Notes under the pieces: generated by a model | The model's database searches: none | What the model saw: the letters and a program-made list of their open reading frames with translations, nothing else | What the model was told of the DNA's origin: nothing | NCBI GenBank assembly: GCA_029718625.1 | Contig: CM056378.1 | Coordinates: 62,457,027 to 62,521,026 of the forward strand | Direction: 5' to 3' | DNA from: Synaphobranchus kaupii | Lineage: Eukaryota; Chordata; Actinopteri; Anguilliformes; Synaphobranchidae | DNA length: 64,000 bases | Made by a program: the position numbers and the translations under genes | In this document: positions 33,753 to 45,793 of the stretch, piece after piece | Numbering within the stretch: the stretch's first letter is position 1 | Layout: the number at the start of each line of letters is the position of its first letter

Positions 33753-34470
33753 GGGTCATTCCGTGTCAAATCAACCAGTTTTCTGAAAAGTTCCTGTATG
33801 ACCCTCTCAGATTATGATGAAACTCCATCATAATAATCCATTGTGTAAAAAATGAACACACAAAAAATGAGCCTCATATGACATGTCATTTCCAAGATAT
33901 GGCCTCCTGAAATTTGCTCAAAACCTCCGTCTTTCGCGCTCGCGAGTCGTGAAAACGCGAATGTGATTTTTTCAGACTTTGGAAGCTTATACCTTGGGAT
34001 TGGTAACAGCTATAGAGCTGAAACTTGGTATCCTAACTTACTTTCTTCCATCTTGCACAAATCTGATCACTTGTACCCGCTTCCCTTTTCAAGTTATATG
34101 CACCCAAAGTAGCCACTTTGTTCAGTCGCACATGTTTTTGTTGATTTTCGAGGTCACCCTGTGCCCATACGAGTGGACATATACATCCCATATCACATTT
34201 GTATTATCTATAGGTGTATGTCTATGGTCACAAGCAAGTACAGGCTAATCAATTCATTTGTAAAGGAATGACATCCATCCAAAGTTGGGTCTGGGTGAAA
34301 AAAAGTAAAAAACACAACCGTCCGTCTTGTCAATTGATCACCATGTGGACAGTTAAAACTTTTTCTGAAATTTCCACCAGTTAAACAGATATATTAGATC
34401 TACTCATCAACCAAATTTCAGCTTTGGTACTCAACTCCCTCATGGTTAGATAGCATTTTGAAAAGTACAG
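33753..34470. repeat. probable transposon with GGGTCATTCCGTGTCAAATC end
   Basis: The start resembles a repeat end I associate with fish genomes; no second copy or right end is present in the window, so boundaries are approximate. Confidence 0.4.
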
Positions 34471-34484
34471 GGGCCCATTTTATT

Positions 34485-34558
34485 TTGTACAGCACTTTAT
34501 AACCCAGTGTTTAAAAAAGTGCTATATAAATAAAGTTGTTGTTACTACTATTATTTGC
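34485..34558 (+). repeat. L2-type LINE 3' tail fragment
   Basis: CAGCACTTTATAACCCAG and AAAGTGCTATATAAATAAAG followed by TTG repeats, like the tail at 25980-26168. Confidence 0.7.
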
Positions 34559-35339
34559 ATTGTTGGTCAACTTTGGAGCTTAACAGCCATATGCTTCAAA
34601 TAAAGAAGCATTTAGCCAAAAATATGCCTTTTTCTCTTTAGTCAATACACGAATATTCTCCCCCATTTCTGAAATAACTCTCGACTCAGAATCCAATCCC
34701 CCAACCTAATGATTTGTGCGTTAACGTTATATAACGTGTGCGCTCTCGCTGAGAGACTTGACCCAATGATGTGACAAAGTCAGAATGATAAGAATTGCCG
34801 AACGTTAGTATTTACCTACACAACTTTTGTCAACTGCCTGAATGTCAGCCAGGACAATGAACATTAGCTTGCTAACTTAGACTGCACACTCAAGTTTATT
34901 TCAATTTGAACTCATCATCATTACACAGGAGGATACGTGTTAACTTTTTAAGTGCACTTATGTCTGCAGCATTAGGCGAATCGCGGCAGCTTGTTCGTTT
35001 CACCCATAGACTATTCACCTCGTAAACTAATCTGGAGCCAGCTGCTTTCTCAGGGACTTGTCTTGGGCTTGGTTAGGTTTTGGAGGCTGCTTGTTTCAAT
35101 TTCCAGTCAGTCAACGAGCTTCACAATTTGGAACTAAAATTAGGCCTACTCGCGCTGCAAAAACTCCCAATTTCCCAATCATTGAACCTAGTGATATTCA
35201 CGTAATGAAGAGAATGAGAGTTTTCAGTGCGACACTGCAACACTTTCTGATCAGACGGAATTACTAACGTTATTCTTTTTAAAAAAAATTTTTACTTATC
35301 CGTTTGGGCAAGTTAAGCTGTATTATGCTTGTCCGGCCA

Positions 35340-35382
35340 CTTTTTTTTTACTTGTCACGGACAAGTGTTAATGTCAAGCCCT
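35340..35382. repeat. right end of a CAGGGCTTGACATTAAC hAT-like element
   Basis: The reverse complement reads CAGGGCTTGACATTAACACT. No matching left end with a target duplication was found; CAGGGCT at 32607 is not a convincing partner. Confidence 0.5.
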
Positions 35383-35412
35383 GGGGTAATAAACACTAAA
35401 TCACATATTTTG

Positions 35413-35578
35413 ACGCGAACAGTTTTTCTTTTGCCATGACATTTGTGAAAGACAAACCAGAGGAAAGCACAGATCGAACAAGAAAGTTGTTTACTGTTGT
35501 TGCCTGCTATAGCGTCCCTCGCTGCAACGCTCTGGTTTGTCTTTCACAAATCTCATGGAAAAAGAAAAACCGTTTGTG
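35413..35578. repeat. hairpin 1, arms about 50 bp
   Basis: TTTGTGAAAGACAAACCAGA (35443) faces CTCTGGTTTGTCTTTCACAA (35529), and AGTTTTTCTTTT faces AAAAAGAAAAACC. The loop is about 65 bp. Confidence 0.85.
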
Positions 35579-35603
35579 TAGCTCGAAGCGTCCACGTTCG
35601 CGT

Positions 35604-35729
35604 ATTTGCGTGGGGTATGTGTCTGGCCTGAAGGTTAGCTAACGTTAGGTAATAGGCCGTATTTAACATTAAATACGGCCTATTACCTCACGGTAGCTAA
35701 CCTTCAGGCCAGAAACATACCCCACAGAA
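35604..35729. repeat. hairpin 2, arms about 60 bp, almost no loop
   Basis: GGCCTGAAGGTTAGCTAACG faces GGTAGCTAACCTTCAGGCC, and AGGTAATAGGCCGTATTTAA faces its complement across a 3-bp centre near 35667. Confidence 0.88.
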
Positions 35730-36011
35730 ATATGTGAACGTATTTCATAAATCACATATATCCTATTGTTTAAAAAATAAAATAAAAATGTAATTAAGCC
35801 GTGCCACCGCATTTTGTGTCAAAAAAGAGGCATTCGCTGAAATCCAAACTGATCTTATCTGTGACATGAAAAAAAAAAAAGTAAAACCCTTTTTTCCACG
35901 TAAGCAAGTCAACACCCCATCTCCCCCTCTTCTTGATTGAGGGGTATTCAAACTGCGCAAATTACTATTAGCCCTTTAATTTCAAAGGGGTTTCCCCCGA
36001 TTGCTGCAGTT

Positions 36012-37189
36012 AAGGGTCGTTTCTCCTGACAAATTTTCCTATTGAACTCTATGGAAAAATAAGTCAGGAGAAGAAACCCTTCAAGTTATTCATCCATATC
36101 TACTGCATATCTGGCAACAGAGTGATGGTTTAAGGCTTGTTTGATACGTCAGACCCTTGATGACTTAGAGCCATTTAGCCAACCATGTGTTTCCATACTG
36201 TTCCAGTGTAATTGACAGCTAAATCTTGTCCCACCCCCCAATTCCCAGAGATCCATTCAAATGCAGAGACGATATAGTATCGCTTGTAAGAGTACCAGAA
36301 AATAGATGTCCTAACTGACTTGCAAACACTTAGAGTTCTCAAAGGGCCCGAAAATTCAAACCCGAACCAAACCGACCCGAGTGAGTTGAAGCCCGAGCCC
36401 GGCTCGCCCGAGATCATCACATACAACACTGAGCCCTAGACCGACCAAACCCAAAAAAAAAACAAAAAAAAAACACGAGTCGGTTATTGCCAGAAAAGGC
36501 TGCGCAATTTACGTAGGCGGCGGCTCAAATCACATAGCGCAACGGGGTGAGAGAGAGAGAGGGAGAGAAGGAGCGAGCAAGCAGGAACGCCACAAACTAG
36601 CTGTGTTTTTAGCCTACTGTTTTTGAGTTTTTAACAGACTTAGTAATTGAGAGCAGCAGAGTAAACCAATTTTGCTGAAAGCAAGCAATTAGATTTGTAC
36701 TAATGTTTTAATGTTTGCCATGCTGTAATAGAATTTAGTAATGTTTTTTCGTTAGAACGGGATTTTTTTTTTATTGTTATGTAGTTCTCATTTTCTTGCT
36801 TCATTATTATTGCTCTATTATCATTTATCACACAGCAGACGATACTTAAACTCGAACGCCTACATTCGCCGTATAGTTACAGCAAACGGGAGATGTTGGA
36901 TGAATAAAATAAATAGCAATCAGCACCACATGTAAAAATGCTAATTAGCCTACTGTAAATACACACACAGACACATTCATTTCTCTTTTTTTTTTGCGCA
37001 GCCCGAGGTCTACCCGACGCGACCAATTAGCATAAATTGCCGGCTCCAAACCGGCCCTACCCGACGGGCTCGGGCTGAAACTGAGAACTCAACCAACACT
37101 ATAGTTTGCTAACATAAAGTCTGTGGAGTGGTTAAAAATTAGTTTTAATGACTTCAACCTAAGTGTATGTAAACTTCCGACTTCAACTG
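36012..37189. mobile_element. Sleeping Beauty-like foldback, right half, split by a hAT
   Basis: The right arm of the palindromic core starts at its centre (36012) and passes directly into Sleeping Beauty-type terminal sequence (GATGTCCTAACTGACTTG), which resumes after the hAT at 37093 and ends AACTTCCGACTTCAACTG, then TA at 37190-37191. The left arm is missing. Confidence 0.83.
36331..37092. mobile_element. hAT MITE with CCCGA-rich ends
   Basis: Ends TAGAGTTCTCA and TTGAGTTCTCA (reverse complement). An 8-bp target duplication with one mismatch, CAAACACT (36323-36330) and CCAACACT (37093-37100), lies in the Sleeping Beauty-like repeat. Both ends carry runs of CCCGA and GAGCCCG. 762 bp, no coding potential. 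Confidence 0.85.
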
Positions 37190-37746
37190 TATCTTAGTTT
37201 TATGTCTGCAATTTAAAACCTTCGATGGCGGGTTTGACAAGTTTTGGCGGGTTTGTAGCTTCTTTTTTTGTACCTTAGAAAGTTAGAAGAATGCGTAGCT
37301 ATCGTAGCCCATTTTGTTCCGAAAAAAAAACCGGACTTTATAAGTTCATATCTGGTCGTTTAACGCTTAGCACCCACATGCCAGACCAATTACTATATGT
37401 TAATATAATGCTTATTATTATTAACATAACCAAATGTGCTAGTGGAAGATAGATGGGGCCTATACTTGTATCCATAAATATAAAGAACAAAAAAACACAT
37501 TGTTAAACAGATTAATTAAAAACATGAAAATACAATGCAGAAATAGAGCAGTAAAATAAAATATTTTAAGAATAATTTGCAAACTAATTAAAAAACATTA
37601 TAGTTTCTCCCGCACTTCAAATGCATCTCTGGATCCCTGGTTTGATGATGATGAGGCTAAGCTCTCAAAAAAATCCAGTTTTAGAAAATAATGGAAAGGA
37701 GCTTTCCAAATGAGCTTTTTAAGGAAAAAACAAAAACTTTGATACC

Positions 37747-37890
37747 TAGGGGGTATACTACTAAGCAGGATTAATGAGTTAGCTGGATAACTGCACTACC
37801 GGGAAAAACCGGGAATAGCTATTTCTATTCCATGTCCATGTTCTGGATTTGGGAGGGTTCCAGGTTTTAGCAGCCTATACCACCCTGGGC
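37747..37890. repeat. foldback MITE (GGATAACTGCACT family), copy 1
   Basis: GGGGGTATACTACTAAGCAG and GTTAGCTGGATAACTGCACT match 58731-58886; the right arm is diverged. Confidence 0.65.
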
Positions 37891-38083
37891 AGAAACATTC
37901 TGTGACACCTAAAAAGAAAACCAGACAAAGCTAGACAGCTAGCTACATCACCAGCAGCACACAAACGTTGGATAATAACATTAGAGCTACAAGTTCGGTG
38001 CCAGCTCGTGAAGTAGGCCAAAACATTTCACATTTCGTTCACTTTTAAAATTGACCGCAATTTGAGGCAAAATGAGACTTGTC

Positions 38084-39429
38084 TAGGGCTGCGTCCCAAT
38101 CCAGTTTTTGCTCCACCCTCGTAAACTTCACTTGCAAACTTCACTTGGGAGGATGTGACGCAGATACCAATGAAACAGGAGTATACACTTGCGTTTAGCG
38201 AGTGTGAGGGAGCGAGGGCGCAGCGGGTTATTTGAATTGAGACGCACTTCACCATCTATACTATACAGTGGCGTATCGTGGGATATCGGATCATGTAAAA
38301 CGTCTGTCACCGTAGCCTAGCCTACCTTTAAACGGATGAAACTCTCAACCTGTTTACATTAATTATCAGTCAAGCAATTGATTTACTGAATAACAAATAT
38401 CAATACATACAGAAAGTTTTGTGGGCTAGCATATTTCTTTGTGTCATAAAATCGTGTAGCAAGTAGGACAGCCCTTGCGCTGGAATAAAGCATTTAAACC
38501 GAACATATTCTCAACCTGTTTCCATTTATTTTGCTTGCTTATGTCAAACAAATTCCCTGAATAATCAAGAACAATTATGTAGCCTATAGGCTAATGATTA
38601 ACAAATGACAATGACAAAGAGATAACTAACTAAGATTGTTTAATACTGGTGAAAATAATTCTGAATAATGAACTGGCAAAAAATCCCAACATTTTCTGAG
38701 TTGCACGTTAGCATTGCGTTTTCTCCTCATCACGTTAAGAGCGCAATGCATGCTTTCAAGCTAGAAAAACGAATTTACCCATATATGTGCTGTTCATTGA
38801 TCACTTCGCATGACAGGCTATTAACGCATTTTGCGTAAGCACAAATGTGAATATAGTAAAATGCTGCACACGTTTATTTATCTATTCGTTTTGGTTATTG
38901 AGAAATTCAATTGTTAGGCTAACAGGCAGCCTCCAGAAAAATATTAAGAGACGAGTAGCCTAATAATCCGTTTAAAAGCAAGATTAACTACAGAGAACCT
39001 GGTAGGCCTACATCCCACAGTATACGCTACTCTGTTGCTGCATAACGAAATTTGCTAAATTATGAAATACAAAATAGCAAACTACTACATTAACCTGTAT
39101 TTATAAGCCTATACACCGTCTTTTCCATTCTGTATGTGCTTTAATACCGCGATAAACATTAACGTGATTATCACTGAACAGGACGTTTGATGTGAATTGT
39201 GGGTAACATGAGCTTGCCGAGTCTGCTCTTTTGCAGACTCGCTCCCTTGAGAAAAGTTGAGGGTGGAGGGTCTATGTCACAAACTTCACTTGGCTTTCTA
39301 ACGGATTGGACTCACACTTAAAATGGAGACTGAGGGTACATCCAGGTCTCAAAAGGGATTCCCCCATGTGAAGTCTGCAAGTGAAGTTTACAAGGGTGGA
39401 ACAAAAGCTGGCTTGGGACGCAGCCTAGG
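38084..39429. mobile_element. element with about 60-bp inverted ends, TAGGGCTGCGTCCCAA
   Basis: The left end CTAGGGCTGCGTCCCAATCC and the reverse-complemented right end CTAGGCTGCGTCCCAAGCC continue into matching TGCTCCACCCTCGTAAACTT and TGTTCCACCCTTGTAAACTT. 1.35 kb, no transposase. The target duplication is not clear, so the superfamily is open. Confidence 0.8.
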
Positions 39430-39639
39430 CTTATACCCAGAAGATCATTAAAATTCCACAGAGCCGTCCCAAAATGTAAATAAAAACGTGGTGATCTAAT
39501 GTTAGCTGGTTTGTTTGTTACAATATCCTGCCTTTTTTGCTATGGAAGCAGCTTGAACTCGATCCACTTTGCCCCTAGTGGTGAGACATATCTGTCGCAA
39601 TCACAGTATTCCTGATTGTCTGAAATTATAAACTACAGC

Positions 39640-40140
39640 TTTAAGAAAACCCTGTAAATTTTGGCGCAGGATTGTGGAAAAAGGTAGCCGCTTGCGAAAA
39701 TCTCAGCTTCTCCAGTTGCACTGCAGGGCAATAAAATAAAAGTGTGTCATTTGCCCGTAGGACTTACGACCCTTGTCTTGCCACAGCCTGTAAAATGCAC
39801 TATTTATACACACTAAGAAAATCATGTCATAATTTCTTTTTTAAACGTTGTACAAATAAGCATTCGTCATTTTCCCTTGCTTACTGTACTATACACAGTA
39901 GCTGATGCATTTTCGGTTTAGAAGACAAATCTCTTCTAAAAAATCTTTCGTATAAATATGTTTAGGAAACAAAGTACTTACCAGTATATTCAGCTACAGC
40001 TGTTTTCTGATTAACCCTGAAGAGTTTATCTTGTTGCATTTCGCCCAAGTCCCGTACAGTCGACATTTCCACAGCGACCACCATATCGCATTTAGGGCTG
40101 AAACACGTTGCTGTTTTGCACGTTTTTATAAAAACGTATT
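39640..40140. repeat. third, partial copy of the CAGGGTTTTTCC element
   Basis: Shares blocks with 24540-24665 and 26165-26475 (GCTTTAAGAAAACCC, CTTGCCACAGCC, CCCGTACAGTCGACATTTCC). Both ends are missing. Confidence 0.75.
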
Positions 40141-40491
40141 TAAATACATGAGGCTACTTATGTTTATTATGTATATACTGTATGTGACTATTCTGAAATA
40201 AATAATCTGTTGCAAATTTCTGAATGATACAGCTTCTTCAATTCAAACTTTAAACCATGGATGGGCAGGGAATATTCTTTGAGATATTGACATTTAAATA
40301 AGACGAGTAGAAACTAGGTGGAAATTGCCTCTGGAGGCAAAGTAAATAGGGTTAAACAGAATTAACCATTTCTTTTAGCTGTTTTACTATTTTTTTAGCG
40401 ACAGCTTCTACACTAATGTATTCACTTTAAATCAATAATTTTGTGTTAAATTATCGATCATTTCATGAGGTAATTAGCCGTGTAATAAGCG

Positions 40492-40606
40492 GGATAATAC
40501 ACTCCGAGGTAGTAATTATCGAAAAATAGTTAACTTCGCGGAGAGTTCTTCGCTTCCGCGGCGGTAATTAATTTTCGATAATGACCACCTTGTCGTGTAT
40601 TATCCT
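40492..40606. repeat. foldback, arms 34 bp
   Basis: GGATAATACACTCCGAGGTA near 40492 faces CCACCTTGTCGTGTATTATC near 40586, and ATTATCGAAAA faces TTTTCGATAAT. Confidence 0.75.
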
Positions 40607-40672
40607 TTACTTATTTGGTGCAATGTTGTTGTGGAACATAAGTGTGTTGAGTCTAAGAAAAAGGCTTCTTGT

Positions 40673-40775
40673 TGTGTCAATCATAAACAGACGTTCTCAT
40701 ATTGTGTTCTAATCACACCGGTGTGACTGTACGCGTTAGGGACCACTAGCGTTGTAACACCCGTTTGACCGTAGG
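40673..40775. repeat. interspersed repeat, second copy
   Basis: Matches 10221-10330 (TGTGTTCTAATCACAC, GGTGTGAC). Confidence 0.7.
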
Positions 40776-41504
40776 GGTAACCGGGGCATAAACTAACACT
40801 TTTAGGTTTTCGCTTATTTAAAGAATATATACACATATTACAGTAAATATTTGTCACCCACAAACAACTGCCTGACCTAAAAATTGCACGTGATGTCCTC
40901 GGCTACACCATAAGAAAAAGAGTAAGACAAAATGTATTCATAATTAACGAATACATTTATTTATTTTTTTAAATCGTCCAAACATTGACAGCTAGATACC
41001 CAGCGCCGATGGGTTCAAACCATTGTCAATAGTCGATTCCATCGACTATTGGTCCAAGCCAAGTAAGATATAAACACGCGATACTGACTGTGTGACTAGC
41101 TATAGTTACATAGCACATCTTGGCTATAGTTCTGGTTTAAATTGAACACTTTATTCCTCATTTTTTTGCACCGTGTACCCGTTTAGCATGTTTCCCAGTT
41201 TTGCCCATCCCTAGTTACATACCTCGCAGAACACTCTGCTTTAATACACAAAAACTTAGAGACTGCTCTTGACATAAGAAACATCATAGACACCATTTAA
41301 CATGCCACAGTTTAAATACAATATAATCTCATGTGCATGACTAACAGTATCAGTAAGATGTTCATCGTACATCTAAATCACTCATGTTATGTGGAAATGT
41401 TTGTCAGCTCACCCATTGTGTTGTTTATTTTTATTGCTTCCTAAAAGAGAGGAAGATTGAGATCACATAAGAAATAAACACAGGACAAAAACAGCCATTA
41501 GCTA

Positions 41505-44357
41505 AAATGCCTCCAGAAAGTATTCACCCCCTTGAACCTTTTCAAATTCTGTGTTTTCCACATTCATATATTGAAGTATTTTCCCCTCGCCAACACAATA
41601 AATGAAGACATTTATGATGCAGATATTTTTTATTCAATAAAAATTTTTTCCCAAAAATGAAAGACACTCATTTACAAAAGTATTAGCCTTCCAGGGTCCA
41701 ATTTTTGTGGATAAGCTTTTGGCGGCAATAACAGAAAACAGTAAGGGAAACAGTCAGGGCCGGATGTAGGCGGAAATATTACTGACGGAAATATTACAAA
41801 CTGTAGTAACTTTTATGTACTGACTTTCACAACAAAACGTAAACATGATCGAAACGTTAAGAATATAATAACCGAAGTGTGAAAGTGTGACTGCCGTAGG
41901 CTATTATATACCCTTAGTTCAACAAACAAATCACGTTCACTCACACTCACTTTATCCTTTTATAATGGCCTCCGAGCATATCAAACTTATGCAGAGAACA
42001 TATGGCAAACAATATTCATTAAATTATCTGTGGCAATTTTCTTTGGCAGTAGTAGGCTATTATCTTTTCTGATATGCAAAGATTTCTGGGAAATATGCCC
42101 ACCAATGTCAAGTGTATTTCTTTTATTGTGATGATACAGCATGATGTAACTATTAGCATTTGAAATTTAACTAGCAGTGAGCAAGCGAGGAAGATGGATC
42201 GCTTTTAATTAGCGAGGAAGATGGACAGATGTCCTAGCTGCACTCCTTTCCGACACTACGAACATTAGGTAAGGTTATTTAATATTAGCTAGCAGAGAAA
42301 AGCTTGTGATAAGATAGCGGTGCAAATTTATAACGTTAAGACTTTTTAATTGAGGGTAACGTTAGTAGGGCAGAAGAGGACGTCGTTGCTTGGGTAAGGA
42401 AAGCTGCGCAACACAATGAGAAGGTAAGGAGAAACACAGGCACTTAAATGTTTGATTGGCACTACAGCATTTCTAGGCAAGAGCTGGCATTCAGGGGTAT
42501 GCGCAGTGTTTGTTTTTGTGGAGACTAAAATGTCACGGTTCAACTTCACTGTAAAGCTCATTGCTCAAACTAGTAGCGGTGGCAGGATTTAAATCGTGGG
42601 TGGGCACAAAACATTCGCTATATTGCGGGTCTGTTCCAGTCGCAGGTACCGACACATTAACAACCAAATTACTATGACTGGTCTTAATTGCGCAATCAAA
42701 GAAATGAAACGCCCCAATTTGCAATTTTGCGGTAGTAGACAGCACATAAAAATGGTCAGAAATAATGACCCATCCAGACTGCAAGGCGCTAAGAAATGGA
42801 TACGGAACAAACCAGGCACAAGTAGCGAGATAACCACAAGAAAAAGAAAACTTAAATTTACAAGGTAAACAACCCAGTACGACCGTTTAGTAAATCCGGA
42901 GTAGATATTGCGACCTTGTAACGACGGCTTTAGCGAAAAACAGTCGCAATCCTTTAGTAAATCTTGCTCTTCGTCTTCTTTAGTATGTGTGTTTGTGCTT
43001 TGCACACTTAACATTTTGGAACTTTTGTTCATTCCACCATGCACTTTTTCTCCAACGCTGCCAAGTTAGGAGGGAGGCATTTCAACACTAGGGAAGAAAC
43101 ACTGCTGGACCACCTAGTCTTTAATTAAAGAGGACTCTTAATTCATATGAAAATATTGGGGGTGACGTGTCTCCCTGTCTCCTCCCAAACCTATGCATAT
43201 GCTTTCAGGCCACAGACAGAGGTCAGCTTTAGTCTCATCAAACGACAAAATCCTCTTCCAGAAGGTCTCGGGTCTGTCTGGCAAACTCCAGGCATGGCTT
43301 AAAGGGGTAATAAACACTAAATCACATATTTTGAGTTATAAAGCTGAGTATCTTGTCTCCATTTCATAAATGACATATATCCTATTGTTAAAAAACACAA
43401 AAATTTAATTAAGCCGTGCCACCGCATTTTGTGCCAAAAAAGAGGCATTCACTGCAACCCAAGGTGTAAGGTTTTGTTGCTGGTTGGTTCCGCCTACATG
43501 CCTATGACGCGTAACCGAATGGATCCATCGCCCCTCCCCCCAACTGTAACCCCTCCCTCCTCCACGCTCCCGTTTTTGCTCTCTCACTCGAGCCTAATTC
43601 ATGTCTTTTGAAATTGTGAAGTGGGTCCTTTATTGTTGACCTTTCTCAGAAGTGGCTTCTGTCTAGCCACTCTCCCAAAAAGGCCAAATCTGTGAAGTGC
43701 TGAAGATGGTTGTTCTCTGGGTTTCTCCCATTTCAGAAACTGAGCTTTGCAATTCTGTCAGTGTTGTAGCTGGCCCCCTGGTCACTTTTCTGGCAATTGC
43801 CCTTCTCGTCCAGTTACATTTGTTAGGACTGATCTTGGTAGTGTCCAGGTTGTGCCATTATCAGTGCTCCAAGAAAATATCAAAACTTTGCCAAACTTTT
43901 TATAACCTTCTGAAGCTTTTTGACTCCTAAGAAATTAATCTCAAAGTTCCACGGGCGGTTCCTTGGTTTTCATGAGTGACTGATCTGCTGCTTCTGTTGC
44001 GAGACCTCAAAAAGTCTGCAATATTTAGTCTGCAGTCATGCAGTTGAACACAGGTGGATTCAATATCAACATAGGTGGACCTTGTTCGTGTAGTTAGCGT
44101 GATCTCTCTAGAAAATTTAAAAAATTTAGCCTAAATTTGGCCAAATTTAGGTTGTTCATAGAAAGGGTGAATACTTATCAATTAAATCATTTTCATCTTA
44201 TTTTTAATACAATTATGAAGACATCATACTTATTTCATTTTCACATTATAGAGTGTTACTTATAGAGCAGTAGAAAAAAATCTAATTATCTTTTAGTTAT
44301 CGCAACACAGATAAACAAAAAATCATCAACGGGGGTGAAAACATTCTGAAGGCACTG
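41505..44357 (-). mobile_element. degenerate Tc1-like transposon with internal insertions
   Basis: The right end (reverse complement CAGTGCCTTCAGAATGTTTT) is followed by TA at 44358-44359; the left end AATGCCTCCAGAAAGTATTC has TA before it. Tc1-like sequence at 41505-41745, 43147-43303 and 43620-44357 is separated by unrelated DNA at 41750-43140 and 43306-43615, which I could not identify with confidence; the second insert shares GGGGTAATAAACACTAAATC with 35385. Confidence 0.7.
43147..43950 (-). pseudogene. Tc1 transposase remnant, minus strand
   Basis: The reverse-strand equivalents of Tc1 transposase segments (the region complementary to AGTGGCTTCTGTCTAGCCAC, and the region complementary to TCTGGCAAACTCCAGGCATG) remain recognisable, but no long open frame survives. 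Confidence 0.6.
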
Positions 44358-44395
44358 TAGCCAGGTACATTCAAACATGCATTGTTAACAAGCTA

Positions 44396-45621
44396 CAGTT
44401 GAAGTCGGAAGTTTACATACACTTAGGTTGAAGTCATTAAAACTAATTTTTAACCACTCCACAGATTTAATGTTAGCAAACTATAGTGTTGACAAGTCAG
44501 TTAGGACAAGTAATTTTTCCAACAATTGTTTACAGACAGATTATTTCACTTTTAATTCACTATATCACAATTCCAGTGGGTCAGAAGTTTCCATACACTA
44601 AGTGGACTGTGCCTTCAAATTTTTAATATTTGGTCGCATATCCTTGCATGTCATGACTTCCTGATGTCTGTGACCCAAGAACATCAAAAGACTCTTGATA
44701 TCTTGTTTTCTGGTACTCTTACAAGCGATACTATAACATCTCTGCATTTGAATAGATCTCTATGGGAAATGGGGGGTGGGACTAGATTTAGCTGTAAATT
44801 ACACTGGAACAGTATGAAACACATGCTTGGCTAAATGGCTCAGTCATCAAGGGTCTGACATATCAAACAAGCCTTAAATCATCACTCTGCTGCCAGAAAT
44901 ACAGTAAATATGGATGGATAACTTGAAGGGTTTCTTCTCCTGACTTATTTTTCCATAGAGTTTGTCAGGAGAAACAACCCTTAAAATGATCCATCCATAT
45001 CTACTGCATAGCTGGCAGCAGAGAGATGGTTTGAGGCTCGTTTGATACCGCAGACCCTTGATGACTTACAGCTATTTTACCAATCATAGTGTTCCAGCAT
45101 AATTTACAGCTAAATCTAGTCCCACCCCCCAATTCCCATAGAGATCCATTCAAATGCAGAGACGTTATAGTATCGCTTGTAAGAGTATCAGAAGATATCA
45201 AGAGTCTTTTGATGTTCTTGGGTCACAGACATCAGGATGTCATGGCATGCAAGGATATGCAACTAAATATTAAAAATTTAAAGGCAGTCAAACTTCTGCC
45301 CCATGGGAATTGTGATATAGTGAATTAAAAGTGAAATAATCTGTCTGTATGGGAAGGATGTGCTTTGTGTTGTCTGTTCTGTAGTGATTTTGATGACGTT
45401 TCTGTATGCACTTATTGCATGTCGCTTTGGATAAAAGCGTCAGCTAAATGACTGTAATGTAATGTAAACAATTGTTGGAAAAATTACTTGTGTCATGCAC
45501 AAAGTAGATGTCCTAACTGACTTGACAGCACTATAGTTTGCTAACATGAAATCTGTGGAGTGGTTAAAAATAGGTTTTAATGACTTCAACCTAAGTGTAT
45601 GTAAGCATCCGAATTCAACTG
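44396..45621. mobile_element. Sleeping Beauty-like foldback with both ends and the palindromic core
   Basis: Left end CAGTTGAAGTCGGAAGTTTA; right end (reverse complement) CAGTTGAATTCGGATGCTTA; TA at 44394-44395 and 45622-45623. About 230 bp of Sleeping Beauty-type end sequence on each side frames the shared core, centred near 44955. No transposase. A SINE/L2-type tail is inserted at about 45338-45466. It ends 172 bp from araf exon 45794-45938. Confidence 0.88.
45338..45466 (+). repeat. SINE/L2-type 3' fragment inserted in the foldback
   Basis: GTCGCTTTGGATAAAAGCGT, CAGCTAAATGACTGTAATGT and a final TAATGTAATG are the common 3' tail of fish L2-dependent retroposons. It breaks the Sleeping Beauty-type end between CTGTCTGTA and AACAATTG. 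Confidence 0.75.
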
Positions 45622-45793
45622 TATGTTCAAGTATACATTAGCTAGCTACATTCCAACATGCATTAGCTACCTAGCCACATGCTGCTTTTGCATGCTGACC
45701 TGCAAGCAAGCTTTATTCATTACATTAACTAGCTACATAAGCACATGCATTAGTTAGCTAAATTCAAGCACATTGAAGGATCAAGGATCTCAC

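Larger units (their letters stand above)
28314..45793 (-). other. araf intron interval, 17.5 kb, expected to hide one micro-exon
   Basis: The flanking exon phases (0 and 1) require at least one unseen coding exon of length 1 mod 3 in this interval; RAF1 and ARAF have a 28-nt exon here. The rest is foldbacks, hAT pieces and degenerate Tc1, listed separately. No element was recognised at 28330-29650, 32000-32600, 32690-33120, 34560-35330 or 41750-43140. Confidence 0.75.

Noticed and set aside
32607..35382. CAGGGCT at 32607 and AGCCCTG at 35382 as two ends of one hAT
   Set aside because: No matching target duplication and the sequences inside the ends differ.
42589..43044. Minus-strand 151-codon frame with a hydrophobic stretch
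   Set aside because: It lies in unclassified DNA inserted in a degenerate Tc1, overlaps a plus-strand frame of similar length, and matches no family I know.
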